A model generated the notes under the pieces. That model ran no database searches, was not told the origin of the DNA, and saw only the letters and a program-made list of their open reading frames with translations. From the NCBI GenBank assembly GCA_002900995.3, contig CM035305.1:4634467-4698466 (forward strand): a stretch of DNA of 64,000 bases, given 5' to 3'. This document shows positions 40,432 through 50,968 of this stretch, one piece after another (within the stretch, counting starts at the first letter, position 1; every line of letters begins with the position of its first letter). The position numbers and the translations under genes were made by a program. The stretch comes from Ganoderma boninense (Eukaryota; Basidiomycota; Agaricomycetes; Polyporales; Polyporaceae).

Positions 40432-41829
40432 AGATGCGATGCGAACTTCGCGTCGCCCCTGTAGTCCTCCTCCTTCTCATCGGCAGCAGCTGCAAGCACC
40501 GAAGACCCAAACAGCCACCGCCGAGGGCAGCAAGCAAGAACGCAGAAACAGAAACAGAGACTACGTGAATGTGCAATCCAACCACTGCGACAAGCAGATC
40601 AGAAAAAGCACTTACCCTCGGCTTCCATCTCCTCGTCCTTCACGCCCATGATGTTCCCGAGCTGGGTTCCACCAAGCGCAGCAAGCTTCGCGGCGGCCTT
40701 TGCGCGTTCGGCCTGTTCGCGCTTCTCTTTGACGAGAGCGCTTCCCTTGCGCGAGAAAATGGCCAGGTCGCTCGTGGGGTCACGCACGGGGTTGATGGGG
40801 TCGAGCTGCTTGGTGAACACCGTACGGCCGTCGAGGAAGGGCGGCTTGAGGTCGTGCACCATGACATGCACGGTTGACTCGGATTCGTCCTCAAAGTCGA
40901 GGTCGATTTCCTTGCGTGTAGCGACTCCGGATGTCACCATCCGATTGGCTTCCCACAAGTCATTGTCCGCGTTCTGCCATGACCGTATGAGAGTCAAGAT
41001 ATAATGCATCGATGAAGGGGTACGCACGTATTGCGCCTGGCGGGCGGAGATCTTCTTGACCTGCTTCTTCGCCATCTGCTCCTCCTTCACGGCTGCGAGA
41101 TCATCGTATTGCGAGAGCGGGTTGTACTCCTCGTCGCCCATCACCCCGCCCTCCTCCGCGCCCATGTACCAATCTCGGTCCAACCGCGTCTGCTCCTCCT
41201 CCCACTCTCGTGCATCCAGTCCAAGCGCACCCTCACCCTCCTCTCCTGGAGAACCACCGCGACGCGGAGTTGGCGCATCCCATCTTCTATTACGCGCAGA
41301 GGAGGCACCCGGAGATGCAGGTCGTCTTGGAGTGGCGTCCCAGGAGGCGTTGGGTATCCGAACACTGGGTACGTCCTCTCCACGGCGACTGCGCTCGGAG
41401 CGCGGCGTAGCATCCCATTCGCGCCGGCCGCGATCTCCGTCTCTTCGTCTGTCGTGTGGCTGATCCCGATTCAGTCGTCGCTGGAAGTCACCAAGGCCTC
41501 GCGGTCCATCTTCGCGGGGCTGGTTTTTGGCGGTGATACCTTCTCCTCGTGCTCTCCTGCGGTCCTCTAGCTTCTGACGCGCAATCTCTGACAGTCCACC
41601 GGGGTGTGACGGAGTCTCTTCGCCTCTCTGACGTATATGCGATGCTCTTGAAGCCGGAAGGGACGGGACTATGACCAAGGTTAGTACAAACTATCGTGAC
41701 GGAACAATTCCGACTTGACAAAAGGACACAGATGCTGAACAGTGCGCATATACTTAGTGCAATCGACATCGTCAACGCACTCTTCGAGATCGGCGCGAAA
41801 GCGTCGACGTGGGAGTTCCCATCCGCCCC

Positions 41830-42032
41830 GGTTGGCGAGGGCGCCGCCTCCGAGGGCGACTTCCACGCCGGCCTCGCATTAGGTAGGCATGCCGCCTTCT
41901 CCCCTCTCGTCGTCCCGCCCTGGCTCGGCGCTGATGTCCTGTCCTGTCCTGTCCTGTCCTGTCCTGATAGCGTCGACGATCCCGACCCCAACGCTATTCA
42001 TCGCGCGCAACAACGGCTTCGCGATCTCAAAA
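41830..42032 (+). pseudogene. Captured exon fragment of branched-chain ketoacid dehydrogenase E1-alpha
   Basis: Inside an intron of the PRP16 copy, on the opposite strand, the DNA reads GEGAASEGDFHAGLALG, a GTAGGC...TGATAG intron-like stretch, then ASTIPTPTLFIARNNGFAIS. Both pieces are consecutive conserved blocks (thiamine-diphosphate region) of the E1-alpha subunit of branched-chain alpha-ketoacid dehydrogenase. An intron is retained between them, so the fragment was copied from DNA rather than from mRNA. Upstream sequence does not match the enzyme. It cannot encode a functional subunit. Confidence 0.7.
41936..41965. repeat. Six GTCCT pentanucleotide units
   Basis: Perfect tandem array of six units inside the intron-like part of the captured dehydrogenase fragment. 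Confidence 0.95.
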
Positions 42033-42737
42033 AAAAACATCGCTCACAACAAGACTAAGGGGAATTGAAGGGAAGGAAGACATAGCATTGTCACGCACCT
42101 TTGAACACCGCGTCTCCGTCTCCATCAAGTCTCGCTCTCTTCCGACTCCCCTCGCCGTTGGCTGCGTTTGCGGCAGCACGCTTTTCCTGTGCAAGCTTGT
42201 CGAGTCCGAAGACGGAGGTCCGAGGGGTAGGGGGAGCGAGCGGTTTTGCAGGCTGACGAAACGTATGTTTCTGTGCGGCGCAAAGCGAACTTAGCTTCAT
42301 CCTCGACTCTGTTCAGCGCATATAGCAAGACGTACCGCGTCCTTGCGCATAAGACCGCCCTGCCTCACTGGCTCTGGTTCGAGCACATCGCTATCATGGA
42401 CGACGATGCCTTGGACTGGCTGTTGCGGTTGTCCAGCGGCCTCCTGCTTCGCGTGCGACACAATCTCTGCATGGAGTTCTGCAAGGAAGGAAGGCTTGAA
42501 CTTGCCAAAAGATTTCGCAGCTATTAGAGAAAGTCGTTACCGCGCACTGAAGACATCGTAGGAGCAGTAACTGAGTAAGGACGCACCTTCAACAAATCCG
42601 TCCACCGAGTTGTTCTTGGCTATGTCCTGAACGCGCCTCGCGAGCAAGTCGTTGGGATTGATGAGGTTCATCGCTCTCGAGAGCTCGATAGCGATGTGAT
42701 GCACGAATTCATCTTCGCCATTGGGAGCAGAGGCCAT

Positions 42738-44279
42738 GGAGAAAGCGGAGAGAGAGGATGGAGAATGAGTCGAAGCTGAGGGTCTGAAGCCTGGCAGTCA
42801 GTCGGTGCCACGGAGCGCCCACGCTGGTGCCAACCAAATAGCACCAAACAATGCGCAGTATATAAGCCTGGCGGCCTGCCTTTGCTCTTCCTTTCAATGT
42901 CATCACCGTCTCCGCCTTAGAGTCACTTGCTTCCCAATACTTCATCTCAGGGGAATTTGCAGGCGCTCGCGGGGACGCAGAAGATCCTCCTCGTCTCGTC
43001 TGTTCAGGCCTCGGGTCTCGACATCCCGGCGCGGAAGACCAGGCGGGGGACACGTTTTTGACTTCCCCGCCCCATTACATACTTGGTGAACGCGACGCTC
43101 CGCGCGCCAAAACCGATTCCACGATAAAGCTAAATACATATAGGTGTTCTCCGGCCCCCCATGACGGTCCGTGTTGACCGACTGCGGCCATCTCTGTGGC
43201 ACGCGATGGTTGGGCGTCTACCGCCGATGCTCATCAACTTGTCTTCTATCCATTTGCCACTATTTAATTGAAGTAGTTTATTTTCTGAAAACCCTCCAAT
43301 AGCGGCAACACGTATACTGAGTGAGAACATGACGACCATTGACGGGCATGTTGCCGAACACCGATGTTCAGAAAAAACACGGTTTATGACAGATAATGAC
43401 TGCCGGACGTCACGGGAGACGATAACACTGGCACCATGAAGTCGTGCGATCTTTCGCATAGACAACAAAGTGCAACCAACTCGCAGCATGCTCGCAAACG
43501 GAACTGCGAGCGCAACATAACACGGAGAGCGAGCACACATAGACTCGGCAATCTCTCGTGCAACAATGTCAACTACCCGTGCGTCGAAGTCCCAATTTGG
43601 AAACTGACCACACACTAAGGGAAACATAGTTAAGTCCTTCTTTCCACAGTACCGGCGCCCTGCCCCAAATAAGCAAAAATTGAAGGCGAACGAACTGTCA
43701 GACACACCTTCAGGGAGACACGGCGAACTAGGCAAGTGGGGAGACTGGTCAAAAGACGACGGCATGGTCGGACGTGTCTAAAGGCGAGTCAGCAAGAGTG
43801 GGCGTCAGGGAAAAACCACTCACTTAGCGAGCATGCGATGTGGGACGGATTCAGGGAGGGCGCTGCTGAATCAGAAGGCGGAGACGATTATAACTAGCGA
43901 GGTCGTGGACCTTGAAACACCCGCCGACGTACACAGCATCTCACGTGACAGCGCGGGTGGTAGCAAAACCACGTGACCGCCAGCTCGATGGCAGATCCGC
44001 AGCAAGAGGACTTACCGATTCATGTGGAATCGGAACTTTCTGTTGTTCCATCATTCTGTTCGACTGTTTCCAATGCATGTTTTAATAACTCGTCGCGATG
44101 TTGGAGGACCCTGACCTAAGCGGGCTGCCAGGGCTTGTTTACCGACGCGTCGTAAGATTCACTTTCTTTGCCTCCCAGACACTTTTCGCAATCGACCCCA
44201 CTCACGCCTACTGTCCCACTGGGACTCTCGAAAAGCAGTCAATCAGCAGCTCCTCCTGCGGCTCTCCTGGTGGTGGAAA
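42738..44279. other. No supported gene
   Basis: Homology with the parent PRP16 upstream region ends at about 42850 (34500 in the parent), so this copy has different upstream DNA. A 211-codon minus-strand frame at 43130-43765 shows no family and is probably chance. The last part precedes an F-box gene. Confidence 0.45.
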
Positions 44280-46352
44280 ATGGGTCGTATTGCAACGTTA
44301 ACACCAGAGAGCGTGCGAGTGTTCCTGGAGAGACTTCAGGAGGAGGTCCAATTCTTGTCGTGCGTTCCACGTCATCATTTTTGCATCCCTCCCTGACCAT
44401 GGATCCTAGTTGTGACCAGGTCAGTGTGAATACTTGGTTATCTTCCAACGGCCCCGGGGAGGACCAGAGCCTCAGACTCCCATGGCCGGCAGTAGGTTGT
44501 ATTTGACTTGTCCCCTTGAGGTGAACGAAGGGGGACTCCGACTCCTACCGTCCACTTCCTACGTTCATTATAAGATTTGTTCAGACCTTTGACCACTATC
44601 AGCCTGAAAGTCTGACCACCATCTTCCAGCTCGAGTCCATCAATCACGCTCTGGCTAAGGCCACCATAGTCCTACGCGAGGCTCACAACGATCGCGCCCC
44701 ACTCTTGAACCTCCCCATCGAGATCCTCCACAAAATCCTGGAACTCATTCCCGATCCCTGCACTAAGAGATGGAACGGCTACCGCCCCTTCTGGCGCAAT
44801 ACCCTAGCCGACAGTTCCATGCTCATCCCTGTGACCCAAACTTGCCGTCGCCTTCGTGAGGTTGCCCTCGCGCATCCAATCATCTGGACCACCTTCCCAT
44901 CCTTCCCCAAGAAGCGAGCTCTCGCCCGACAGATGGCGACATGGAGCAAGCATGTTCCTCTCAATGCCGTAGGATCCGACGTAGGAATCATAGGGGAACT
45001 TCCTCCGAACACGCGCTTCCGGTCCATCCACCTGTACGACTTGGGAGACGATTGCAGGAACCTGCGGGCCCTCATCGAGCAAATTTCCTCTACCAATTTA
45101 TCGTCATTCTCGTTGTTCTGCAACAAGAAACACGACTGGGACGTGAAGGAAGGTGGGTTGCCGCTCTCCCTGGGCCGCGCTACGAATCTTCACGATCTAG
45201 CCTTGGACGACCTTCGCGCCTTGCCGGAAAAGGGGGTTCCGAGGCTAACCCACCTCGCCCTCTTCGGCTCCTCGACGCCCCTCTTCCATGAAAAGGTCGT
45301 CAACTTCATCCGAGAGTGCCCGCAGCTGGAGAGCATCGCCCTCCACGAGTTCACCTTGCGAATCGCAAACGGAGACGCCCCCAACGACCCAGCCCCGATC
45401 CCCCTGCCCTATCTCCGACACGTCACGCTCGTCGATTTCTCTCCGGGTGCGCTCACACACTACCTTGCTCTCCTCCAGCCCCGCGTCCACGGGTCGTCTG
45501 TCCAGATCCTCGACTACCACTGCAGGGACCGCGCCTTCCCGACCCGCTTCCTCCTCCATCCCAACCCCAACCCCAACCCCGCCTCTTCCTCTTCCTCCTC
45601 CTCCTCCCCCTCCCCTTCACAAGACCCCAGCATCAAAGTCTGTATCGGAGTGCACCCCCTCGGCATCGCGGGCAACTACGCCGTCTCGCTCACGACCGTA
45701 TTCGCGCACACCACGCGCCGCATCTCAGCCTGGAACATCCAGCTGAGCCTCAACACGGACGGCGCCCTCCCGCTCGAGTGGCCGTCCCTCGTCTTCCTCC
45801 GACGCCGCGGCGCCGTGGACCGTCGACGAGGTGTGCGTGTGGCTCTACGGCCCGTCGTCCTCCGGGACCCCGCTCGACCTCTTCCCCTGCGCGCGCACCG
45901 TCGAGGACGGCACCCACCACGGCGGCCCGCCAACCCTGTGCCTCCTCCCCTTCGTCGCCCAGCCCGGAACGGGCGAATCTAGCCCTGCGGTGGGCATCAC
46001 CACGCTCCGGGTCGTGCACGGGTTCGGGGACCCGGGGTCCTGCAAATCCGCGTCCTCCCACGGCACGGTTGGGCACTCGTGCCGGCGAGGCGAGGGCGAG
46101 GGACGTCGCGAGCGTCTCCGACTGAGCCGGTTCACCCAGTTCCTCCAGTCCGGGGGGTATGCGCACCTGAGGCACTTCGTGCTGCAGGTGACGCCGCACC
46201 TCGACGTGGACGAGCGGGAGCTGGACGTGCTGCGGAATGTGGGGCAGTTCGAGACGTTCAGGTTCGAGCGCATCGAGGAAATGCCGGAGATGCCTGGGCA
46301 CTGGGACCCCGCGCATCGGGGTGGCGAGCGGTATCCCGGTGCGCTGTGGTGA
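44280..46352 (+). pseudogene. F-box-like protein with one frame break
   Basis: Exons 44280-44359, 44410-44419 (10 nt) and 44630-46352. The N-terminal region (FLERLQEEVQFLS...), F-box-like segment NLPIEILHKILELIPD, WRNTLADSSMLIP and QTCRRLREVALAH are clearly paralogous to the gene at 46890-48845. One extra base near 45786 shifts the frame inside WPSS..., after which the correct C-terminal part (VDEVCVWLYG, HFVLQVTPHLDVDERELDVL, EMPEMPGH) reads in another phase to the stop at 46352. The gene is otherwise complete. It may be a recent pseudogene or carry a base error. Confidence 0.68.
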
Positions 46353-46889
46353 ACACTGGAGGATGCGGTGTAGGTGCGGCATACATCCGGCTTCCTCTCA
46401 TAGAGCAAAGCGTTAACTGAGACATGTCACATATATAGCGGGGTGGTCACCTTACTAACCTGAGTATTTCTTACTACTAGACTCAAGTCCCGGGTTCACT
46501 TGTGTAGTTGGCCGCGGCGTAGCGGCGAGGCGACTTAAACGCTTCCATCCCCATCGATACTCATAGTCTCTGCTTGGTACTTTCACGGCCATTTTATCTC
46601 CCAGCCCGGGGCTCTATATGCACGACCTCATTTAAATGGAAGCTTTCTTAGTCTGGGTCTATTGCAACGTAACAACTTGAGCTCGGACTGTCTAAGCGCT
46701 TCTCCCGCCAGCGATATTCTGCAATATTTCGGGTACGTTCACAAAGTACATAAGCCCGGAGCCTGAAGTTGAGCATGGCTGCCATGTGACGTTTGAACTT
46801 TGCTTCCCAACCTCATCCACCACCTAGTACATAGTACAACTTGACCCCACTTCGTTGCATTAAGCTCTGTAACGCCGTATTAGTTGATA
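46353..46889. other. Intergenic; promoter of next F-box gene
   Basis: About 540 bases, AT-richer than coding DNA, no frame of note. The DNA around 46790 (GTTTGAACTTTGC) resembles stretches near the other F-box genes (22065 and 25230). Confidence 0.5.
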
Positions 46890-48845
46890 ATGGCGCATTC
46901 TGAAACATACGAGAAGGCAGCATTGTTCCTGGAGCAACTCCAGCGTGACGCCCAAGTTTTGCCGTGAGTCTTGCTGCGGCGCCACTCTAGTCACTCCGAT
47001 GCCGCTTTTCTGACCTGAACTCTTCGTAGGAACGAGGAGGTAAGTTTTGAGAGATGTGATGGTAGTTGGATGACGTTTTGTCCGTTCTCAACGTCTGAGT
47101 CTCCCCATCTACCAACGTCTAATCATCATTTCTCGCAGATCGAATCTATCGGGAATGCTCTAACAAAGGCAATCGCAGCCCTCCGGCAAGTACGCAACGA
47201 CCGCGTACCGCTCTTCAAACTCCCTGTCGAGATCCTGCAGAGGATCCTCGAGCTCGTCCCTGATTACTGCTCCGATCGATGGCGGGACTTCCGCGTTTTC
47301 TGGCGGAACACCCTCGTCGACAGTTCAATGCTGATCCCGGCTACCCACACCTGCCGTCGTCTCCGTGAAGTGGCCCTCTCACACCATCGATTATGGACCA
47401 CATTACGAATCTCGCGCGAGAAGCTGCCCCTCGTTCATCAAATGGCGACGTGGAGCGAGGATATCCCACTCAACGCCACAGGAAACGATATCGGCGTTCT
47501 CAAGCAGCTTTTCCCTCCCAACACATGCTTCGAGTCAGTACACTTGTACGACATCAAGAGGCATAATCTTCATCTCCTGCGGACCGTTATCGGGGAAATT
47601 ACCTCTCCTGCTTTGCGCTCATTCTCCGTATTCTGCGACCTATCAGAGGCGCGGATAAGAGCGGGGGAACCTGAACCGGACCCTCTCGTGTTGTCCCAAG
47701 GAAACGCTCCGAATCTTCGCTTCCTCGCATTGGTTGAAGTTCAACTGTTGCCGGAGAGGGGTTTCTCGTCTCTAACTCACCTCGCACTCATTGATCTCTT
47801 CTTCTGCACGAGTTTTAGCACGCAGCGGAACACGTTTCACTCGAGGCTCCTCGACTTCCTCAAAGAATGTCCGCAGCTGGAGTCCATAGTCCTGATGAGC
47901 TTTGCGCTGTCCTTGCCGCAAGGCGAGGTCCTCAGGGACCGGGCCCCGCTTCCTCTGACCCGTCTCCGACATGTCACACTCTGCGACTTCCATTACCCCG
48001 CAATCAGGCACTATGTCTCCCTCCTTCAGCCACGCGTCCATGAGTCCTCCGTCCAGGTACTAGACTTTAACCCCGGAGAACCCTGGTTCCCGAGACATTT
48101 TCTCCTTCCACCCGACTCTTCCGACGCTCCAGCCATGAAGCAGCTGTGTGTTGGGATGCACCCAAATGCTCCTGACGAAGACGAGTACTCCATTTCAGTC
48201 ACCACTGTCTCCCCCAGCTCCACCCGCCGTCTCCTTTCCCGGGACATCCCGCTGGGGGACACTATCACGCCATACAACTGGCCGTCGAGCATCCTCTCCC
48301 AGCCCCCGGGCCCCGCCGCACCTTCACCGCTCCGCGTAGACGAGGTGTGGCTGTACGGGTTCAGCGGGATCACGATTCCCCGACAATCCTCCCCGCTCAT
48401 GCACCTCCCGCACGCAGCGCGCGTCGTCCTCGCGACCGACTGCCGTCTGCACTACAGCGACATCCCCACCCTGCGCCACCTCCCCACCGCACTGGATCCC
48501 TTGCCCGGACCCATAGCCATCTCCGCAGTGAAGATCGTGTTCGGCTTCAGCGAGCCCGACGAGCCGTTCCGCGAGCGATCGCGGTTCGCCCCCGACCCGG
48601 GGGTCAAGTACCACCTGCCGCTCGTGCAGCTGTTCAACGACGTCCGGTCGGGCGCGTACGGGTACCTGAAGCACTTCGTGCTGCAGGTGACGCCGCACAT
48701 GGATGTCATCAGAGAGGAGCTGGACATGGTCCGGGAGGCGGGGCGCTTTGAGACGTTCATGTTCGAGCGCATCGCGACCTTCCCGGAGATGCCGGGGCAT
48801 TCTGACTCTGAGTGGAAGGAACGGTTTCCCATTCCCCGCTTGTGA
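46890..48845 (+). CDS. F-box-like protein, intact, 10-nt micro-exon
   Basis: Exons 46890-46963, 47030-47039 and 47139-48845 give 596 residues with no frame break. Exon 1 codes MAHSETYEKAALFLEQLQRD; the micro-exon supplies Asn-Glu-Glu; the F-box-like module (LFKLPVEILQRILELVPD, ATHTCRRLREVALSH) lies at about residues 49-105. Leucine-rich repeats with the LKECPQLESI signature follow, then the C-terminal YGYLKHFVLQVTPHMD and FPEMPGH segments. It would serve as substrate-recognition subunit of an SCF ubiquitin ligase by family analogy; the substrate is unknown. It is the best reference model for the damaged members here. Confidence 0.8.
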
Positions 48846-49287
48846 GAGGAAACACAGTTGACAGGTTTGTTCCATACCTTCGCGATGAATTTTGTGATAG
48901 AAAACAAGGACACTTGTAGGCCTCTGTTACGCTCCGAGGTACTCCGAATGCTGCAGAGTCGAATGGATCTTCGAGGCTATGGTGACTCAATTATGAGTAT
49001 TACTATGCACGATGTATACAGTAAATTCATGTGAAACTAGGGCAATTCCGCGAGGCGTTCACAGTTGGCAAGGGCTTGCGGAATACTTAGCCACCGATCA
49101 TGGGCGCGTAATCTTACCATTTCGAGAACCCGGTGGCACTGCCGTAGAGGGGCCCCTGTCTGAGTCGGTTTTCCCTTGTTTTTCCTGTTGAGTACTGTTG
49201 AGTCTCGGCCAGAACAGTAGCTTCGGCAACCCTCATCGTGCAGGATCCCAGTAAAATCAGCAGCCTGTGGCGCAATACGAGTCAATA
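48846..49287. other. Intergenic, no feature seen
   Basis: About 440 bases between an F-box stop codon and an orphan F-box 5' end; AT-richer, no frame or repeat found. Confidence 0.5.
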
Positions 49288-49563
49288 ATGAGCCGTCCGG
49301 CAGCTCCTAGTCAACGGAGTGCGGAAGCATTCTTAAAACAACTTCAGCATGACGCACAATTTTTATCGTATGTATCACATCAACGTTATGTATTCTTTCC
49401 CGCTGATAGCGATACTGCTTAGGCTTGAGGAGGTCAGCATATTAGTTATCAGGTTCTTAGTGCTGGCCTCAAGATCGATTCGGGTGGCTTCATGCCCTTC
49501 GCAGCACCATCTCCGCTTCTTTTTGCCCACACGACGGGCATTGGCCAATACCTCCCTCTGTAA
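49288..49563 (+). pseudogene. Orphan 5' end of an F-box-family gene
   Basis: An 80-nt exon (49288-49367, coding MSRPAAPSQRSAEAFLKQLQ and on to DAQFLS) has the length, phase and consensus of the exon 1 at 44280, and is followed by a 10-nt micro-exon at 49423-49432 (Leu-Glu-Glu) between AG and GT. The expected long third exon is missing: after a possible 41-base intron the frame starts like the family (Ile-Asp-Ser) but diverges and stops at 49561. The F-box, leucine-rich part and tail are absent. It is a truncated duplicate; translation of a 59-residue peptide is conceivable but unsupported. Confidence 0.65.
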
Positions 49564-50209
49564 AAGGCTTGAGAAATGGCCGAGTCAGGTCTCCTGTCAC
49601 GGTCACGGCCACAATCATATTCAGGACCCGAACTTGTAACCCGCTCATGCCGTATTTAGGACATTTTCAGGTCCGGGAAGTGTCTACCGGGTTCCGGTCC
49701 GGAAACATTACCGCGATTGGGCCGGGGCAGCTAACATATTACATAAGTATCGCAGACTGAGATATGACTGCGGACTGTGAACATTGTCCCGCCCATTTCC
49801 CAGACCGCGAAATCCTTGAAACAGGTAAGCAATTCCTGTCTGCGATATCAACGAGACAGGAAAACTCATCTCGGAACATATACGGTCCAGGATACGCAAC
49901 CACTCTTCGCGCGCACCGTGTTGCCTCGCGCGTTGCCGGCTGCCCACTATGCCCACGTGGCTCGGGCCCATGAGCGCATGTCCGCTTCCCGAACCCTCTC
50001 TTCTCCCTCTCCAGACTCCTTGCCGCCTCGAACTTCCGTTTTCGCACTGCTCTACTGGCTTTCTCTGCCCGTTCTACTGCCTGAACCCCAGCTCATTTCT
50101 GCTCCACTCTGTGCCCTTCTCTCTGTCCGGACCGTTGCTATGACAGGATCGGGCTTCCACGGCGACCGTCTGCCCACTCGAGCTCGTGAGTTGTTTCTCC
50201 TCGTGCACC
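49564..50209. other. No gene; short inverted repeat
   Basis: Contains a perfect 10-bp inverted repeat, TATCGCAGAC at 49748-49757 and GTCTGCGATA at 49838-49847, possibly the ends of a small decayed element. Nothing else recognised. Confidence 0.4.
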
Positions 50210-50290
50210 TCTCCCCTCCTCTCTCTACTCCGTTCCCTCCTCTCTCTACTCCGTTCCCTCCTCTCCCTACTCCGTTCCATCCTCTCCTTC
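50210..50290. repeat. 21-bp minisatellite (TCTACTCCGTTCCCTCC core)
   Basis: Three to four tandem units of about 21 bases with small substitutions, in a pyrimidine-rich stretch. Confidence 0.85.
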
Positions 50291-50299
50291 CTCTCCACT

Positions 50300-50745
50300 A
50301 CGGAGTTACTCGCTGAGCTCCGTGTGTCCTCTGAGCTCGGTAGCTACCGCGCGCTTTTTGACTGAGCTCTGCGTTTCTGCCGAGCTCACGCAGCTCTCTC
50401 CCCCACGAGCGCCTCTACCTGCAGCTCTCACCCGTCTCCTACGAGCTCCTCCCCTGAGCTCCTGCTTCCCGTCTGCCATGAGCTCCCGCAGCTCTCTACC
50501 ATCCTCCAAGAGCCCTTCCGCCGAGCTCTCGCAGCGCAATCCTGTCCTCCATGAGCTCCCCGGCCGATGCTCGCACACTCTCCGTAGCTCCTCCAACCTC
50601 TTGTAACCTCTCATTCTGCTTTGAGCTCCCCTCCGACTCTCGCAGCTACCGCGCGCTCTTTGATCGAGCTCCTCGTTCCTCCTGTGAGCTCCTCTTGGAC
50701 TCTCGCATCTACCCCCGAGCTCTTCGTCTGAGCTCCGTGTCCCTC
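50300..50745. repeat. GAGCTC-rich array
   Basis: More than a dozen GAGCTC hexamers in about 450 bases, plus a longer direct repeat (AGCTACCGCGCGCT...GAGCTC) about 310 bases apart. The array lies just past the 3' end of the tnp2 transposase frame and could be its subterminal repeat region. A 156-codon minus-strand frame across it is a product of the repeats. Confidence 0.7.
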
Positions 50746-50968
50746 CTCTGCTACCGGACATATCGCCTATCGTCATTGCTCGTATACACCTTTTAGCTAC
50801 CTGTAGCTATCCTATGTTGCCCGTGTACTACTTCTTGTTGCCCAGTCTAACCAATTCAGCCCTCGCCCTGCTCGGAGCATCCGTGTATTAAGGTGATTTT
50901 TAACGGCGCAACCAGCGGGGCTTCATGTCTACCCGATGATTAGCACTCGCAATTGGCACGAGGATTGA

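Larger units (their letters stand above)
40432..42737 (-). pseudogene. Partial PRP16 duplicate: N-terminal half only
   Basis: The same exons as the 5' half of PRP16, in the same order and orientation: start at 42737 (MASAPNGEDEFVHH), the SFGKFKPSF exon, the KHTFRQPAKP exon at 42091-42300, the long RS/RD-rich exon and the PPFLDGR exon. Homology stops inside the next exon at about 40432, after KFASHLK, before any helicase motif; the frame then runs into unrelated sequence to a stop at 40311. Nucleotide identity to the parent is very high, but a 9-base deletion and scattered changes show that it is not a literal duplicate. It might produce a truncated protein without ATPase activity. The alternative is a second haplotype joined into the scaffold. 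Confidence 0.82.

Noticed and set aside
43130..43765. 211-codon minus-strand frame
   Set aside because: Composition and content show no family, it lies in AT-mixed intergenic DNA, and it lacks introns or a neighbour that would support it.
50210..50745. CRISPR-like array of short repeats
   Set aside because: The units are tandem or irregular without unique spacers of fixed size, and the DNA is eukaryotic.
50306..50776. 156-codon minus-strand frame rich in Arg/Glu/Ser
   Set aside because: It is the translation of the GAGCTC array, not a protein gene.
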